Source: CAZJAD01 sp964543855 (GTDB lineage Bacteria; Electryoneota; RPQS01; DYHQ01). From it: DNA of 56,433 nucleotides. The notes beneath the pieces were generated by a model, which was not told where the DNA came from, did not search any database, and saw nothing but the letters and a program-made list of their open reading frames with translations. Where the stretch lies: contig CAZJAD010000006.1 in NCBI GenBank assembly GCA_964543855.1, forward strand, positions 1 to 56,433, given 5' to 3'. Both the position numbers and the translations under genes were made by a program. This document shows, one piece after another, positions 32,816-42,200 of the stretch (its first letter is position 1; every line of letters begins with the position of its first letter).

Positions 32816-33601
32816 ATGCTGAAATCCCTGTATACGGCTGCATCGGGAATGACGGCGCAGCAGCTCAATGTCGATAACATCGCGAACAATCTGGCGAATG
32901 TGAATTCGTCCGGATTCAAGCGGAGTCGCATCGAGTTTCAGGACCTCATCTACCAGACTCTGCGGCGAGCCTCACCGACGACTCAAGGCACGGTCGTTCC
33001 ATCGGACCTTCAAATCGGCGGAGGCACGCGAGCCGTTGCTTCGCTCAAGAATTTCGAGCAGGGAGACGCACTTCACACTGGCAATGCATTCGATCTGATG
33101 GTGCGCGGCGACGGATTTTTCCAGGTATTGATGCCCGACGGGCAAATCTCCTACACGCGCGACGGAAGCTGGAAGATTTCCGGGGAGGGCAAAGTGATCA
33201 ATGCCGATGGATTGCCGATGGAGCCGCCGTTGGACATCCCCGAGGATGCGACATCCGTAACGACATCGGCGGACGGGCGGGTTCTTGTCCAGACGGTGGG
33301 AGCGACTGAGCCAACGGAAGTCGGTCAGATTGAACTGGCACGCTTTGTCAATCCGGCCGGACTGGAGAGCCTCGGCAAGAATCTCTACGCGCAGACCGTG
33401 GCATCAGGCGATGCTGTTGTAAGCACACCGGGCAAGGATGGGATTGGCACGGTTGACCAAGGTTACCTCGAGAATTCCAATGTCAAAGTCGTTGAAGAAA
33501 TGATTCAGCTCATTACGGCACAGCGCGCCTACGAATTGAATTCGAAAGCTATCCGGACCGCAGAGGATATGCTGGGAATCGCCACGAATCTGAAGCGATA
33601 G
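32816..33601 (+). CDS. flgG: Flagellar distal rod protein FlgG
   Basis: 261 residues, the usual FlgG length. Starts LKSLYTAASGMTAQQLNVD with IANNLANVNSSGFKRSR after it. The FlgG-specific FQDLIYQTLR and the C-terminal GYLENSNVKVVEEMIQLITAQRAYE, abbreviated, are intact. It forms the distal rod that passes through the FlgI/FlgH bushing encoded further down the operon. Confidence 0.97.
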   Translation: MLKSLYTAASGMTAQQLNVDNIANNLANVNSSGFKRSRIEFQDLIYQTLRRASPTTQGTVVPSDLQIGGGTRAVASLKNFEQGDALHTGNAFDLMVRGDGFFQVLMPDGQISYTRDGSWKISGEGKVINADGLPMEPPLDIPEDATSVTTSADGRVLVQTVGATEPTEVGQIELARFVNPAGLESLGKNLYAQTVASGDAVVSTPGKDGIGTVDQGYLENSNVKVVEEMIQLITAQRAYELNSKAIRTAEDMLGIATNLKR

Positions 33602-33604
33602 GCC

Positions 33605-34294
33605 ATGGTCATGAGGCGCTTCTTTCTGGTCATACTGTTGGTGGGATTGTCCGGGCAGGCCGAGCTTGCCGGGGCTGATCTTTCACACTACATGGATAGT
33701 CTGTTTGCGGCCCATTGGCCGGATTCGGGATTTGTCGCTCTCTGGGAACCGGTGAAGGGCAGTGAAGCGCCTGTTCTTCACAAGGACGCCAAAATCCGTT
33801 TGGCCGGGTCGGAACCAATACGCTGGCGCGGCCCAATGCTTCTCACCTTTCAGGCGGACGAGCCGGATGGCTGGCGAAAGACATTTTCTCTTCGAGGAAC
33901 ACTGCGCGTCTTTGGCCCCGGATTGTTGCCCCGGCATCGAATTGGTCGGGGAGAGGCTCTGGACGAGACCAATGTCCGATCCGCAACGGTGGAGTGGACG
34001 AGCGTTGCGGGCACACCGGCCGATTGTCTCGCCGATTTGACCGGCAGAGTCGCGGCTCGAACGCTGGTGCCCGGTAGACCCATTGTCGCGGAACATGTCC
34101 GCGACAAACCAATCGTCAGCGCAGGGCAGGAGATCTATGTGGAGACCACCTCTGGGCATGTCCGCGCGCGGATTCGCGCTCGTGCACTGGAAGAGGGGGC
34201 TCAAGGAGAAATCATTTTCGCTTCATTGTCATCCACATCCAAGTCGGTACAGGTCCGTCTTCAAGACGCAGAGACCGCACTGCTGGTCGAATAG
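33605..34294 (+). CDS. flgA: P-ring assembly chaperone FlgA
   Basis: Periplasmic chaperone for FlgI; 229 residues. A signal peptide (RRFFLVILLVGLSGQAELAGA) is followed by a divergent N-terminal part. A SAF-type C-terminal domain starts about residue 110 (LLPRHRIGRGEALDETNV), with GRPIVAEHVRDKP and a final QVRLQDAETALLVE. A second in-frame ATG at 33611 is an equally possible start. 12 bases separate it from flgH. Confidence 0.9.
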   Translation: MVMRRFFLVILLVGLSGQAELAGADLSHYMDSLFAAHWPDSGFVALWEPVKGSEAPVLHKDAKIRLAGSEPIRWRGPMLLTFQADEPDGWRKTFSLRGTLRVFGPGLLPRHRIGRGEALDETNVRSATVEWTSVAGTPADCLADLTGRVAARTLVPGRPIVAEHVRDKPIVSAGQEIYVETTSGHVRARIRARALEEGAQGEIIFASLSSTSKSVQVRLQDAETALLVE

Positions 34295-34306
34295 AGAGGA
34301 TGCGCT

Positions 34307-34897
34307 ATGAAACCGCTGAGTTGTGTGGTTCAACCGGGTCTGATTCTCTGGCTGGTTTTGGCTTTGCTGGGAACGGCGTGTGTTGTCGTCGGTGATCCTG
34401 GGCCATCCATGTTTGCCGACCATCGAGCCCGTTCGGTGGGTGATGTTATCACGATAGACATCGTGGAGAGCGCTACCGCACAGGCCAGCGCCCGAACAGC
34501 AACGACCTCGGAGAACAAGAACAAGCTTGACGGAGGTGGGTCGGGGGGCCTCGATTTTATCCCGCTTTTCGGACTCGACGCACAGCAGAAGAGCGAACAG
34601 AAGGGCGACGGGCGCACCAGTCGGCAGGGTGTTCTTCGAGCCACGATAACCGCCAAGATCGTGGAGGTACTGCCGAACGGCAACATGAAGATCGAGGGAC
34701 AGCGAGTGGTCAACATCAACGGCGAGAAGCAGATGACCGTGCTGACCGGAATTGTCCGACCAGAAGACATCTCAGCAGAGAACACTGTGCCCTCGTATCT
34801 CATCGCGGAGGCCAAAATCAGCTACTACGGGAAAGGGATGGTCCAAGATGCGCAACAGCCAGGCATCTTTGCGCGCATTTTCAACTGGATTTTCTAA
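34307..34897 (+). CDS. flgH: Flagellar L-ring protein FlgH
   Basis: Outer-membrane ring lipoprotein; 196 residues. The hydrophobic leader (PGLILWLVLALLGTAC) ends in Cys with a slightly unusual lipobox (GTAC). The family core is clear: FADHRARSVGDVITIDIVES, GVLRATITAKIVEVLPNGNM, IEGQRVVNINGEKQ and the GIVRPEDI motif. Its presence indicates an outer membrane. flgI starts 1 base after the stop. Confidence 0.96.
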   Translation: MKPLSCVVQPGLILWLVLALLGTACVVVGDPGPSMFADHRARSVGDVITIDIVESATAQASARTATTSENKNKLDGGGSGGLDFIPLFGLDAQQKSEQKGDGRTSRQGVLRATITAKIVEVLPNGNMKIEGQRVVNINGEKQMTVLTGIVRPEDISAENTVPSYLIAEAKISYYGKGMVQDAQQPGIFARIFNWIF

Positions 34898-34898
34898 G

Positions 34899-35999
34899 AT
34901 GGTGCAACGAGGTCTCCTCGCTACGTGCTGTCTCTGGTTCTGTCTTTCCGCTGACGCCCAGGTGCGCATCCGCGATTTGACGACAACACCGCACAACGCG
35001 GCGACATCGCTCATCGGATACGGACTTGTCGTGGGCCTGGCGGGCACCGGCGACGGGAACAAGGCGACATTTACTCCCCAGACTTTTGCCAGCATGTTGC
35101 GCAATTTCGGCATCGCAGTGGACCCGAAGAATCTGAAGCTGCGCAATGTGGCCGCGGTCATGGTTACAGCAGAAGTTCTACCCGGTACCCGAGCGGCTGC
35201 CCGGCTTGATGTTGTCGTGTCATCACTGGGAGATGCGACAAGTCTGCAGGGTGGGACGCTTCTGCGAACGGTGATGCAAGACCCGTATAGCCGACCCGTC
35301 GGTGAGGCCCAAGGACCGGTGTCGATCGGGGGTTTCAACTATGAATCGGCCGGATCTCGTTTGGCTCAGAACCACGCGCTCGTGGGGCGTGTGCCGGAAG
35401 GACTCGTTCTTCTGGAGGACGCGCCTCCCTTCACAGCTCCGCTGGATTCACTGGTACTGAATCTCAAGAACCCGGATATTGCCACGGCGGTCAAGATTGT
35501 AAGCGCAATCGCAGAGAGTTTTCCTGAGGCAAATGCGCGGGCGTTGGATGTCGCCACTATTGTTGCAGATTTTCCAGAGCGCACCGATACGCCGTCGGAG
35601 AAGCTCGCCTTTACGGCTGCAATAGGGCACCTGACCATCACGCCTGAGGCGCTGGCACGTGTTGTCATCAACGAGCGCACGGGGACGATAGTTGTGGGGA
35701 CGGGCGTCGTGCTTCTGCCCGCAGCCGTTGCTCATGGAAACCTGACTGTCGAGATATCGGAACGCACGATGGTTTCACAGCCCGAGCCTTTTTCGTCTGG
35801 TGGAACAGTAGTCGTGCCGCAGAGCCGCATCGCCGTTGAGAGCGCGGGCACAGGGCTGCAAGTGATCGAGACTGCCCCGGCGGTCGGAGATGTGGCGCGC
35901 GTCTTGAACTCTCTGGGCGTTACACCGCGCGACATGATTGCCATCTTTCAGGCTCTGAAACAGGCCGGTTCGTTGCACGCTGAATTGGTGATAATCTGA
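34899..35999 (+). CDS. flgI: Flagellar P-ring protein FlgI
   Basis: Periplasmic ring around the rod; 366 residues from ATG 34899. I prefer this to in-frame upstream starts inside flgH because it gives a proper signal peptide (RGLLATCCLWFCLSADAQ). Family core: RIRDLTTTPHNAATSLIGYG, VVGLAGTGDGNK, LKLRNVAAVMVTAEVLP and the C-terminal GVTPRDMIAIFQALKQAGSL. FlgA is its chaperone. Confidence 0.97.
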   Translation: MVQRGLLATCCLWFCLSADAQVRIRDLTTTPHNAATSLIGYGLVVGLAGTGDGNKATFTPQTFASMLRNFGIAVDPKNLKLRNVAAVMVTAEVLPGTRAAARLDVVVSSLGDATSLQGGTLLRTVMQDPYSRPVGEAQGPVSIGGFNYESAGSRLAQNHALVGRVPEGLVLLEDAPPFTAPLDSLVLNLKNPDIATAVKIVSAIAESFPEANARALDVATIVADFPERTDTPSEKLAFTAAIGHLTITPEALARVVINERTGTIVVGTGVVLLPAAVAHGNLTVEISERTMVSQPEPFSSGGTVVVPQSRIAVESAGTGLQVIETAPAVGDVARVLNSLGVTPRDMIAIFQALKQAGSLHAELVII

Positions 36000-36018
36000 G
36001 ATAACCTGGAGCGACCGT

Positions 36019-36426
36019 ATGGATCCTCCATCGGTTAATGGGACAAACTTCATCCGGCCCGCGTCCGTCAGCGGCGGGGTTCCCGAGACTGCGTCCGGCC
36101 AAATGAAGGGTACGCCGATTTCCAGAGATGAGCACGCGATTGAGCGTGACCAAACTCCGCAATCGGACTACGCCAGCCTGAAGGAAGCGGCGCAGACTTT
36201 CGAGTCGCTGTTCGTTCTCGAAGTGCTGCGTGAAATGGAAAAGACTCTGGGAGAAGGATCGATGTTTGGCGGCGGTATCGAAGGGAGAACCTACGGAGAC
36301 CTCATCCGGTGGCAGCTTGCCAAGAATATTTCCAGTCAGAGCTCTCTGGGTATTGCCGATGCTTTGGTACAGCAGCTCGGTCCGCTTCTGGAGGAGTCGT
36401 CAGGAAAAGCGGAGAGTAACCCATGA
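36019..36426 (+). CDS. flgJ: FlgJ-type rod-binding protein without muramidase domain
   Basis: 135 residues. The rod-binding pattern YASLKEAAQTFESLFVLEVL, then REMEKTL and the C-terminal DLIRWQLAKNISSQSSLGIAD region match the N-terminal domain of FlgJ. The peptidoglycan hydrolase domain of enterobacterial FlgJ is absent, as in many other phyla, so a separate enzyme must open the wall. Overlaps flgN by 4 bases. Confidence 0.88.
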   Translation: MDPPSVNGTNFIRPASVSGGVPETASGQMKGTPISRDEHAIERDQTPQSDYASLKEAAQTFESLFVLEVLREMEKTLGEGSMFGGGIEGRTYGDLIRWQLAKNISSQSSLGIADALVQQLGPLLEESSGKAESNP

Positions 36427-36830
36427 AAGACAATGGAAAGACTCTATCGGCAGAGACCAATCTCTGTGAGCATCTGAGCGACCTCTTGATTCGAGGTCGG
36501 GAAATGCTGCATGCGGGAAAAGTTGACGGCTACTACCAGCTCTTGCCGGAAATTGACAAGGTGATCACGGAGCTTGCGCTGCGGGTCAAGAGATGGCGCA
36601 AGGCGAGAAAACAGGCCTTCGGCCCGTCGTGGAAGCGGGACTTACTGGAGAAGTTCAAGGGACTTCAGAAAGCGGCCTGTGAGAGCGAGCGCCTGGCGCA
36701 GCATTCCGTCGAGGTAACCTTCAACGGGCTGATGCAGCTTTCACAAGCTCTAACACCCAAGCCAACTTATACATCCAAAGCCAATACAACCACACCGAAT
36801 CGCGCGTTGGTTTTCGATCAACAGGCTTAA
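36423..36830 (+). CDS. flgN: FlgN-like export chaperone for FlgK/FlgL
   Basis: 135 residues, mostly charged amphipathic helix with a Ser/Thr-rich tail. Sequence similarity to FlgN is weak to my eye (LSDLLIRGREMLHAGKVDGYYQLLPEIDKV). Its size, helical nature and position immediately before flgK are those of FlgN, the chaperone for the hook-junction proteins. Confidence 0.65.
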   Translation: MKDNGKTLSAETNLCEHLSDLLIRGREMLHAGKVDGYYQLLPEIDKVITELALRVKRWRKARKQAFGPSWKRDLLEKFKGLQKAACESERLAQHSVEVTFNGLMQLSQALTPKPTYTSKANTTTPNRALVFDQQA

Positions 36831-36832
36831 GA

Positions 36833-38218
36833 ATGAGCACACTCAGTGGCATACTGAACACAGGTCGTCAAGCGCTTCTACTTGAGCAGCTCGCCATGCA
36901 AGTCATTGGCCACAACACGGCCAATGTCAACACGGCCGGATTCTCTCGTAGGCGCCTCGACCTGACAACATCTCCCGCCGTTTTGCGCAGTGGCAACTGG
37001 CTCTATGGCGCGGGCGTCGCTGTCGGAGACTTGGGACGGATACGCGACCGAATCCTGGACGATCAGTTTCGGCGCTCCAATACGACTTTGGGCTACTGGT
37101 CAGAGCTTGAGAATTCGCTGGGCGAAGTGGAGCAGGTGTTCAATGAATTCGGCGGCGGGGCTGTGAGTGACCATCTTCAGGCATTCTGGGATGCATGGCA
37201 GGACCTGGCCGACGACCCGGAGACTCTGTCTGCTCGCACGAACCTCATTGAGTGCGCCCGCACCCTCGCGTCGTCGTTGAATCGCGTCCACAAAGGTCTG
37301 GTGTCCGAGCGGGAGTATCTCGACCAGACTCTCGTGGATCATGTAAGCGAGGTCAACCAGATCACGGCAGAAATCGCCGCTTTGAACGCGCAGATCACGG
37401 GGACGGAGACCGGCGGTGGAGAAGCGAGCGACTTGCGCGATCGCCGTGATCTCCTGCTGGATGAGCTCTCGCAACTTGTCTCGATCTCCAGTCACGAAAA
37501 CGAGGACGGCGCAGTCAATGTCTATTTGGGTGGACAGATACTGGTTCAAGGTGATCAGGCGCAAGCGCTGGGTCTGACCGCTTACACGGAGGAAGATGTC
37601 ACGCTTCATCGTGTCGTGTGGCAGACAGGCGGGCAGTCGGTCGAATTTGGAGACGGGAAACTCAAGGCGACTCTCGCCGCTCGTGATAGCTCCATTCCCA
37701 ATGCCTTGAACCACCTCGATGTTTTCGCAACGACTCTTGTTCAGGAAATGAACAGCCGGCATGTGACCGGCTACGGCCTGACCGGCTCGAATGGGTTCAA
37801 CTTCTGGGACGGGAACACGACGGGCGCGGGTGACATTGCGGTAGACGCCGCCATTGTCGCGGATCCGAGACTGATTGCGACGGCTGGGAATCCGGATGCT
37901 CCAGGTGATAATTCTGTGGCGCTCTGGATTGGTCAGCTGCAGACCGAACGCATTCTTGATGGCGGTGTTTCCACTCTGGCCGACTACTATACGAATCTCG
38001 CAACGGGTATCGGTTCCGAGACCGCCGCGGCGCACGAGAGACGGACGACTGAAGAAGGGGCGGTCAATCTCCTGGAAGAGCGGCGTCAGTCCGTCTCGGG
38101 TGTGTCGATGGATGAGGAAATGGCAAACCTTATCAAGGTTCAGAAATCCTACGAAGCAGCGGCCAAGATCGTGACCACCGTCGATGAAATGATGGAAACG
38201 ATTTTGGCCATGATTTAG
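36833..38218 (+). CDS. flgK: Flagellar hook-associated protein FlgK (HAP1)
   Basis: Hook-filament junction protein; 461 residues (E. coli about 547). The N-terminal LNTGRQALLLEQLAMQVIGH and NTANVNTAGFSRRR, the GGGAVSDHLQAFWDAWQDL region and the C-terminal LLEERRQSVSGVSMDEEMAN and LIKVQKSYEAAAKIVTTVDEM are all intact. The variable outer domain is shorter than usual. Starts 2 bases after the flgN stop. Confidence 0.96.
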   Translation: MSTLSGILNTGRQALLLEQLAMQVIGHNTANVNTAGFSRRRLDLTTSPAVLRSGNWLYGAGVAVGDLGRIRDRILDDQFRRSNTTLGYWSELENSLGEVEQVFNEFGGGAVSDHLQAFWDAWQDLADDPETLSARTNLIECARTLASSLNRVHKGLVSEREYLDQTLVDHVSEVNQITAEIAALNAQITGTETGGGEASDLRDRRDLLLDELSQLVSISSHENEDGAVNVYLGGQILVQGDQAQALGLTAYTEEDVTLHRVVWQTGGQSVEFGDGKLKATLAARDSSIPNALNHLDVFATTLVQEMNSRHVTGYGLTGSNGFNFWDGNTTGAGDIAVDAAIVADPRLIATAGNPDAPGDNSVALWIGQLQTERILDGGVSTLADYYTNLATGIGSETAAAHERRTTEEGAVNLLEERRQSVSGVSMDEEMANLIKVQKSYEAAAKIVTTVDEMMETILAMI

Positions 38219-38230
38219 CGGAGGTCATGG

Positions 38231-39181
38231 ATGCGTGTATCGAATCAGCTTCGCCACAACACCTACCTGTCTGACCTTAATCAGCGGCTGGAGAACCTCT
38301 ACCGTCTCCAGCAGGAGCTTTCGACGGGGAAACGGCTGCGCTTTCCATCGGACGATCCTACGGACGCGTCCCAGGCTCTCCGTCTCGAGGCCTGCCTGAA
38401 TCGGCAAGAGCAGTTTTTGCGTAACATCGAAGATGCGAAGAGTTGGGTGAGTGTCGCCGATTCACGATTGCAGGGAATCGTTGATCTTATGAATGAGATT
38501 GACAGCCTGGCGGCCCGAGCGGACAATGATGACCAAACCGAAGAAGATCGAAACGCAGCAGCACTTGAGATAGACCAGAAGCTCGAACAACTGCTGACAC
38601 AGGCTAACTCGCAGTATAACGGGAAATACATATTCGGTGGGTGGCAGACCCTTTCGACGCCTTTCGTTGCGACGCGCAACGAGGCCGGTCGACTGATTTC
38701 GGTCTCGACCAGCCCGACGACGATCGAGGGGGAAATCTACCGCCAAATCAGTGAAGATGAGCGCCTTCGTATCAACATTCCAGGCAGTCTGCTTTTTCAG
38801 CCGGTGGGTTACGAAGGCACCGACGATGACCTGTTCTATGTTGTCGCGGAGCTGCGCAATACGATCGGCAATGACAACACTCCTCCCGAAGGCTACGAAG
38901 ACACGCTCAACACGCCATACCTTCGCGAACAGCTCGCAGACATTCGCGAGCGCTTCATCGGTCAACAAGCTTACCTGGGTTCACTCGGTCAGAGACTGGA
39001 GGACACAACGGTGCGTCTTCTTGACTACAACATCACACTGACTGACGCGCTGGAGGAAGCCGAAGGCGTGGACATCACGGACATTGCCACGCGCATTGCC
39101 ACTGAGGAGTATGCCTACGAAGCCATGCTGAGCCTGGGAGCCCACCTATTCTCCCAGTCACTGGTCGATTACATGAGTTAG
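38231..39181 (+). CDS. flgL: Flagellar hook-associated protein FlgL (HAP3)
   Basis: Second hook-filament junction protein; 316 residues, close to the usual length. Flagellin-like N-terminus (LENLYRLQQELSTGKRL, PSDDPTDASQALRLE), middle GKYIFGGWQT and C-terminal helix (ATRIATEEYAYEAMLSLGA). No terminator follows before the glycosyltransferase genes, so transcription probably continues. Confidence 0.94.
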   Translation: MRVSNQLRHNTYLSDLNQRLENLYRLQQELSTGKRLRFPSDDPTDASQALRLEACLNRQEQFLRNIEDAKSWVSVADSRLQGIVDLMNEIDSLAARADNDDQTEEDRNAAALEIDQKLEQLLTQANSQYNGKYIFGGWQTLSTPFVATRNEAGRLISVSTSPTTIEGEIYRQISEDERLRINIPGSLLFQPVGYEGTDDDLFYVVAELRNTIGNDNTPPEGYEDTLNTPYLREQLADIRERFIGQQAYLGSLGQRLEDTTVRLLDYNITLTDALEEAEGVDITDIATRIATEEYAYEAMLSLGAHLFSQSLVDYMS

Positions 39182-39210
39182 CAGCACCAAATCACGAGTA
39201 AGAAATCAGC

Positions 39211-42200
39211 GTGATAAAGAAACAGTTTCCGCACAAAGAAGGGGGCCAACCGACATTCGGAATATCAAGGCATCGTCCACTGAAGATAGGGGTTGATGTT
39301 CGCACCCTCAGCCATCTTTCAACGCGAACGCGTGGAATTGGGCGCTATCTTCGGAACCAGCTCCGCGCATTGCTCACATTGGCACCGGATTGCCAATTCA
39401 CTCTCTACGGGGACGGTCCCATTTGGAATCAGGATTTCGTTCACGGCTTCCTTTCCTATGAGAACTGTCGATACTCTCCGCACCATCCAAGTTTCTGGAA
39501 AGACTTAGACCTCTTTCACCTGACGGATCCCCTTCCGCTTATTCCGAGAGTCCCACTTCTGCCTTTCGACAGCGGCGACCTTCCGCTGGTGGCTACGATC
39601 TACGATCTTATCCCGCTCGCGTTCCGTCAGGTCTATCTCGACGAGCGCCCCGCAATGAAGCGTGAATACGAAGAGAAGATCGCTTTCCTCAAGGAGCACT
39701 GCGCGAAATTCCTGGCCATCTCGAATTTCGTGGCTGATGATGTGAGAAACCGTATGCAGGTGGACGATCAGCGTGTCGTCCCAATTCTGGGAGGCCTGGA
39801 CCCGGTTTTTCTCGAATCACCGAAGCCGCAGGCGAACGAGGCAGTGCGGAGAAAATATGGGCTGGATGGCCCGTACTTCATCTATACGGGAGGCATCGAC
39901 TTTCGGAAGAATGTCGCGACTCTGCTCATTGCATTCGCACAGGCAGCGAAGGAGTTGGATGTCGAGCACAGTCTCGTTTTCGCCGGCGAACTCGGCGAGG
40001 AAGTCTTGCAGAGAATCGCTGAGCGCCTTCGGTGTCAGGATGTATTGCCGAAGATAAGACCGCTGGGTTATGTCAGCGACGATGAACTGAAAAGTCTCTA
40101 CGCAGGCGCGACGGCCATGGTCTTTCCGTCGCTCTATGAGGGTTTTGGGTTTCCTGCTCTCGAGGCCATGGCCTGTGGCGCTGCCGTGATTGCATCGGCG
40201 CGAGGGTCTTTGCCAGAGATTGTGGGTTCTGCTGGGATTCTGATCAATCCAGAAGATTCGGAACAGATAGCGGCCGCCATGATTAGACTCGCCCACGACA
40301 CGAATGAACGGCAGCAGCTCGCCCAAGCAGGTCGCCAGCGTGCGCGGATGTTCCGATGGGAGACCGTCGCCGACAAGACGATGGCAGCATACCATGAAGT
40401 CGCTCCACGCGCGAGGCCGACGCGATGCAAGGAACGCCGCTTGCGCGTCCTCCTGCAGAATCGCGCCAGTGCTCTGAGCCATCCAGGTGGAGATACCGGC
40501 GTCATGAACGGGCTTCATGATGGATTGACAAAGCTCGATGTCGAGGTCTGTGCGTCTGCTGAGCCCGGTAATCTGGATGGGATCGACATCGTGCATCTGA
40601 TGAACCTGACGACGGTTCCAGCATCTCGTGACTTTGCTCAGAATGCTCTTCGCCAAAAAGTTCCCTATGTCATTACGACCTTGTACGAAGACTGGCCGAG
40701 TTTCCTGGCGCAATCCAATCAGTCTTATTCTCTTTTTGAGGAATACATCCGGTCGGGCTGCGACAAGGGGCAATTCCAGCGGCACCTTGAAGCACTGCGC
40801 CATTTGCCCCCCGCGGAGAAATTGGACAATGCGGCTGTGGCGAATGGTGCCCACGCGCTTTTCGCTTGCGGAGAAAGCGAGGCGACGCGCCTGAAACGTG
40901 ATTTCCCCCAAGCGGCCGAGCAGGTCCATGTCGTTCCGTTCGGGATACGGGTGCTCGAAGAATTTTCTCCGCCTGACAAAGAAGAGGTTCTGCAGCGACT
41001 CGGGGTGGAACGGTACGCACTCTGCGTCGGGCGTCTCGAGACTCGTAAGAACCAGCTTATGCTGATGAAGGCGCTCGAGGATGACGATCTTGCGCTTCTC
41101 TTCATCACCGGCGGTTTCACCTATCAGCCAGCCTATGAGGAGCTTTGCCGCGCATTCCATCGCCGGGGACCAACTCTATTCGTAGGGCGGGTGAGCGACG
41201 CGCAGTTGGCGACTCTCTACAGCACAGCAGTTTGTCATGTCTTACCGAGTTGGTACGAGTTACCTGGACTTGTTTCGCTCGAAGCGGCAGCCTATGGCTG
41301 CGCTGTTGTGGCGAGCACCTGGGGCAGTATTGAAGACTACCTGTCTGCTAACGACTTCGCTGCCTGCCAGCCTGACAATCCTGTTTCTATTCGGACGGCT
41401 GTGCATGCCGCTCTCGAATCCAAGCCCGACCCGACGATTACTCAGCGAGCTCTCCAATTTACTTGGCAGCGCTCTGCCGAGCGTACCCTAAGGGTTTACG
41501 AACGAATCCTCAGCGCCACGGCGCCTCAGAGACCATCGCGACACAAACCGGAATCTATAGCGACACCACTGAATGTCAGAAAGGAGCAAACCATGGTTGA
41601 GGCAAGAGGTCCTTCGCGACACCAGTTTGCATGCTCCATTATTCTCTCGGTGCAGAATGGAGCCGATGACACCGAGGCGTGTTTGGAAGCGATTTCAGCC
41701 GACCGGTCAGCGCCGGACTACGAGGTGATCATCGTGAATAATGGCTCCACAGATCGCACGCCCAAACTGCTGAACGCAATTGAAGGCGATGTACAGATTT
41801 TGACCGAGCGGAAGCCGGTGCCTCGAGCCCGTGCACTCAACCTGGCCGCGAAGAAAGCACGGGGCGAGTACCTGGTTTTCTTAGACAACGCCACCGAACC
41901 TCGCGCCGGTTGGCTGAAGCACCTCGTTTCACAAGTGCAGTCCAATCCTGAGGTCCACTGTGCAGGCGCCAAGCTTATCCGCACGGACAGCACCATCGAG
42001 CACGCGGGATTTCTTTTTCGCAAGGACAAGATGCCCTTTTCAGCATATCGAGGTTTCACAGAAGACCATCGGGCAGTAAATCACGCGCGGAAATACCAGG
42101 CCATCAGCGGAGCATGCCTGCTCGTGCGGCGATCCATTTACGAGCAGCTTGGCGGTTTTGACGAGCAGTTTGCCGATGGTTTCGAGGCTATGGACCTTTG

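Noticed and set aside
34752..34898. Longer FlgI start inside flgH
   Set aside because: It would add 49 basic residues before a proper signal peptide; the ATG at 34899 starts exactly at the signal peptide, 1 base after flgH.
39300..41160. Long antisense frames within the glycosyltransferase gene
   Set aside because: Composition artefact of the opposite strand; no recognisable protein family and no start signals.
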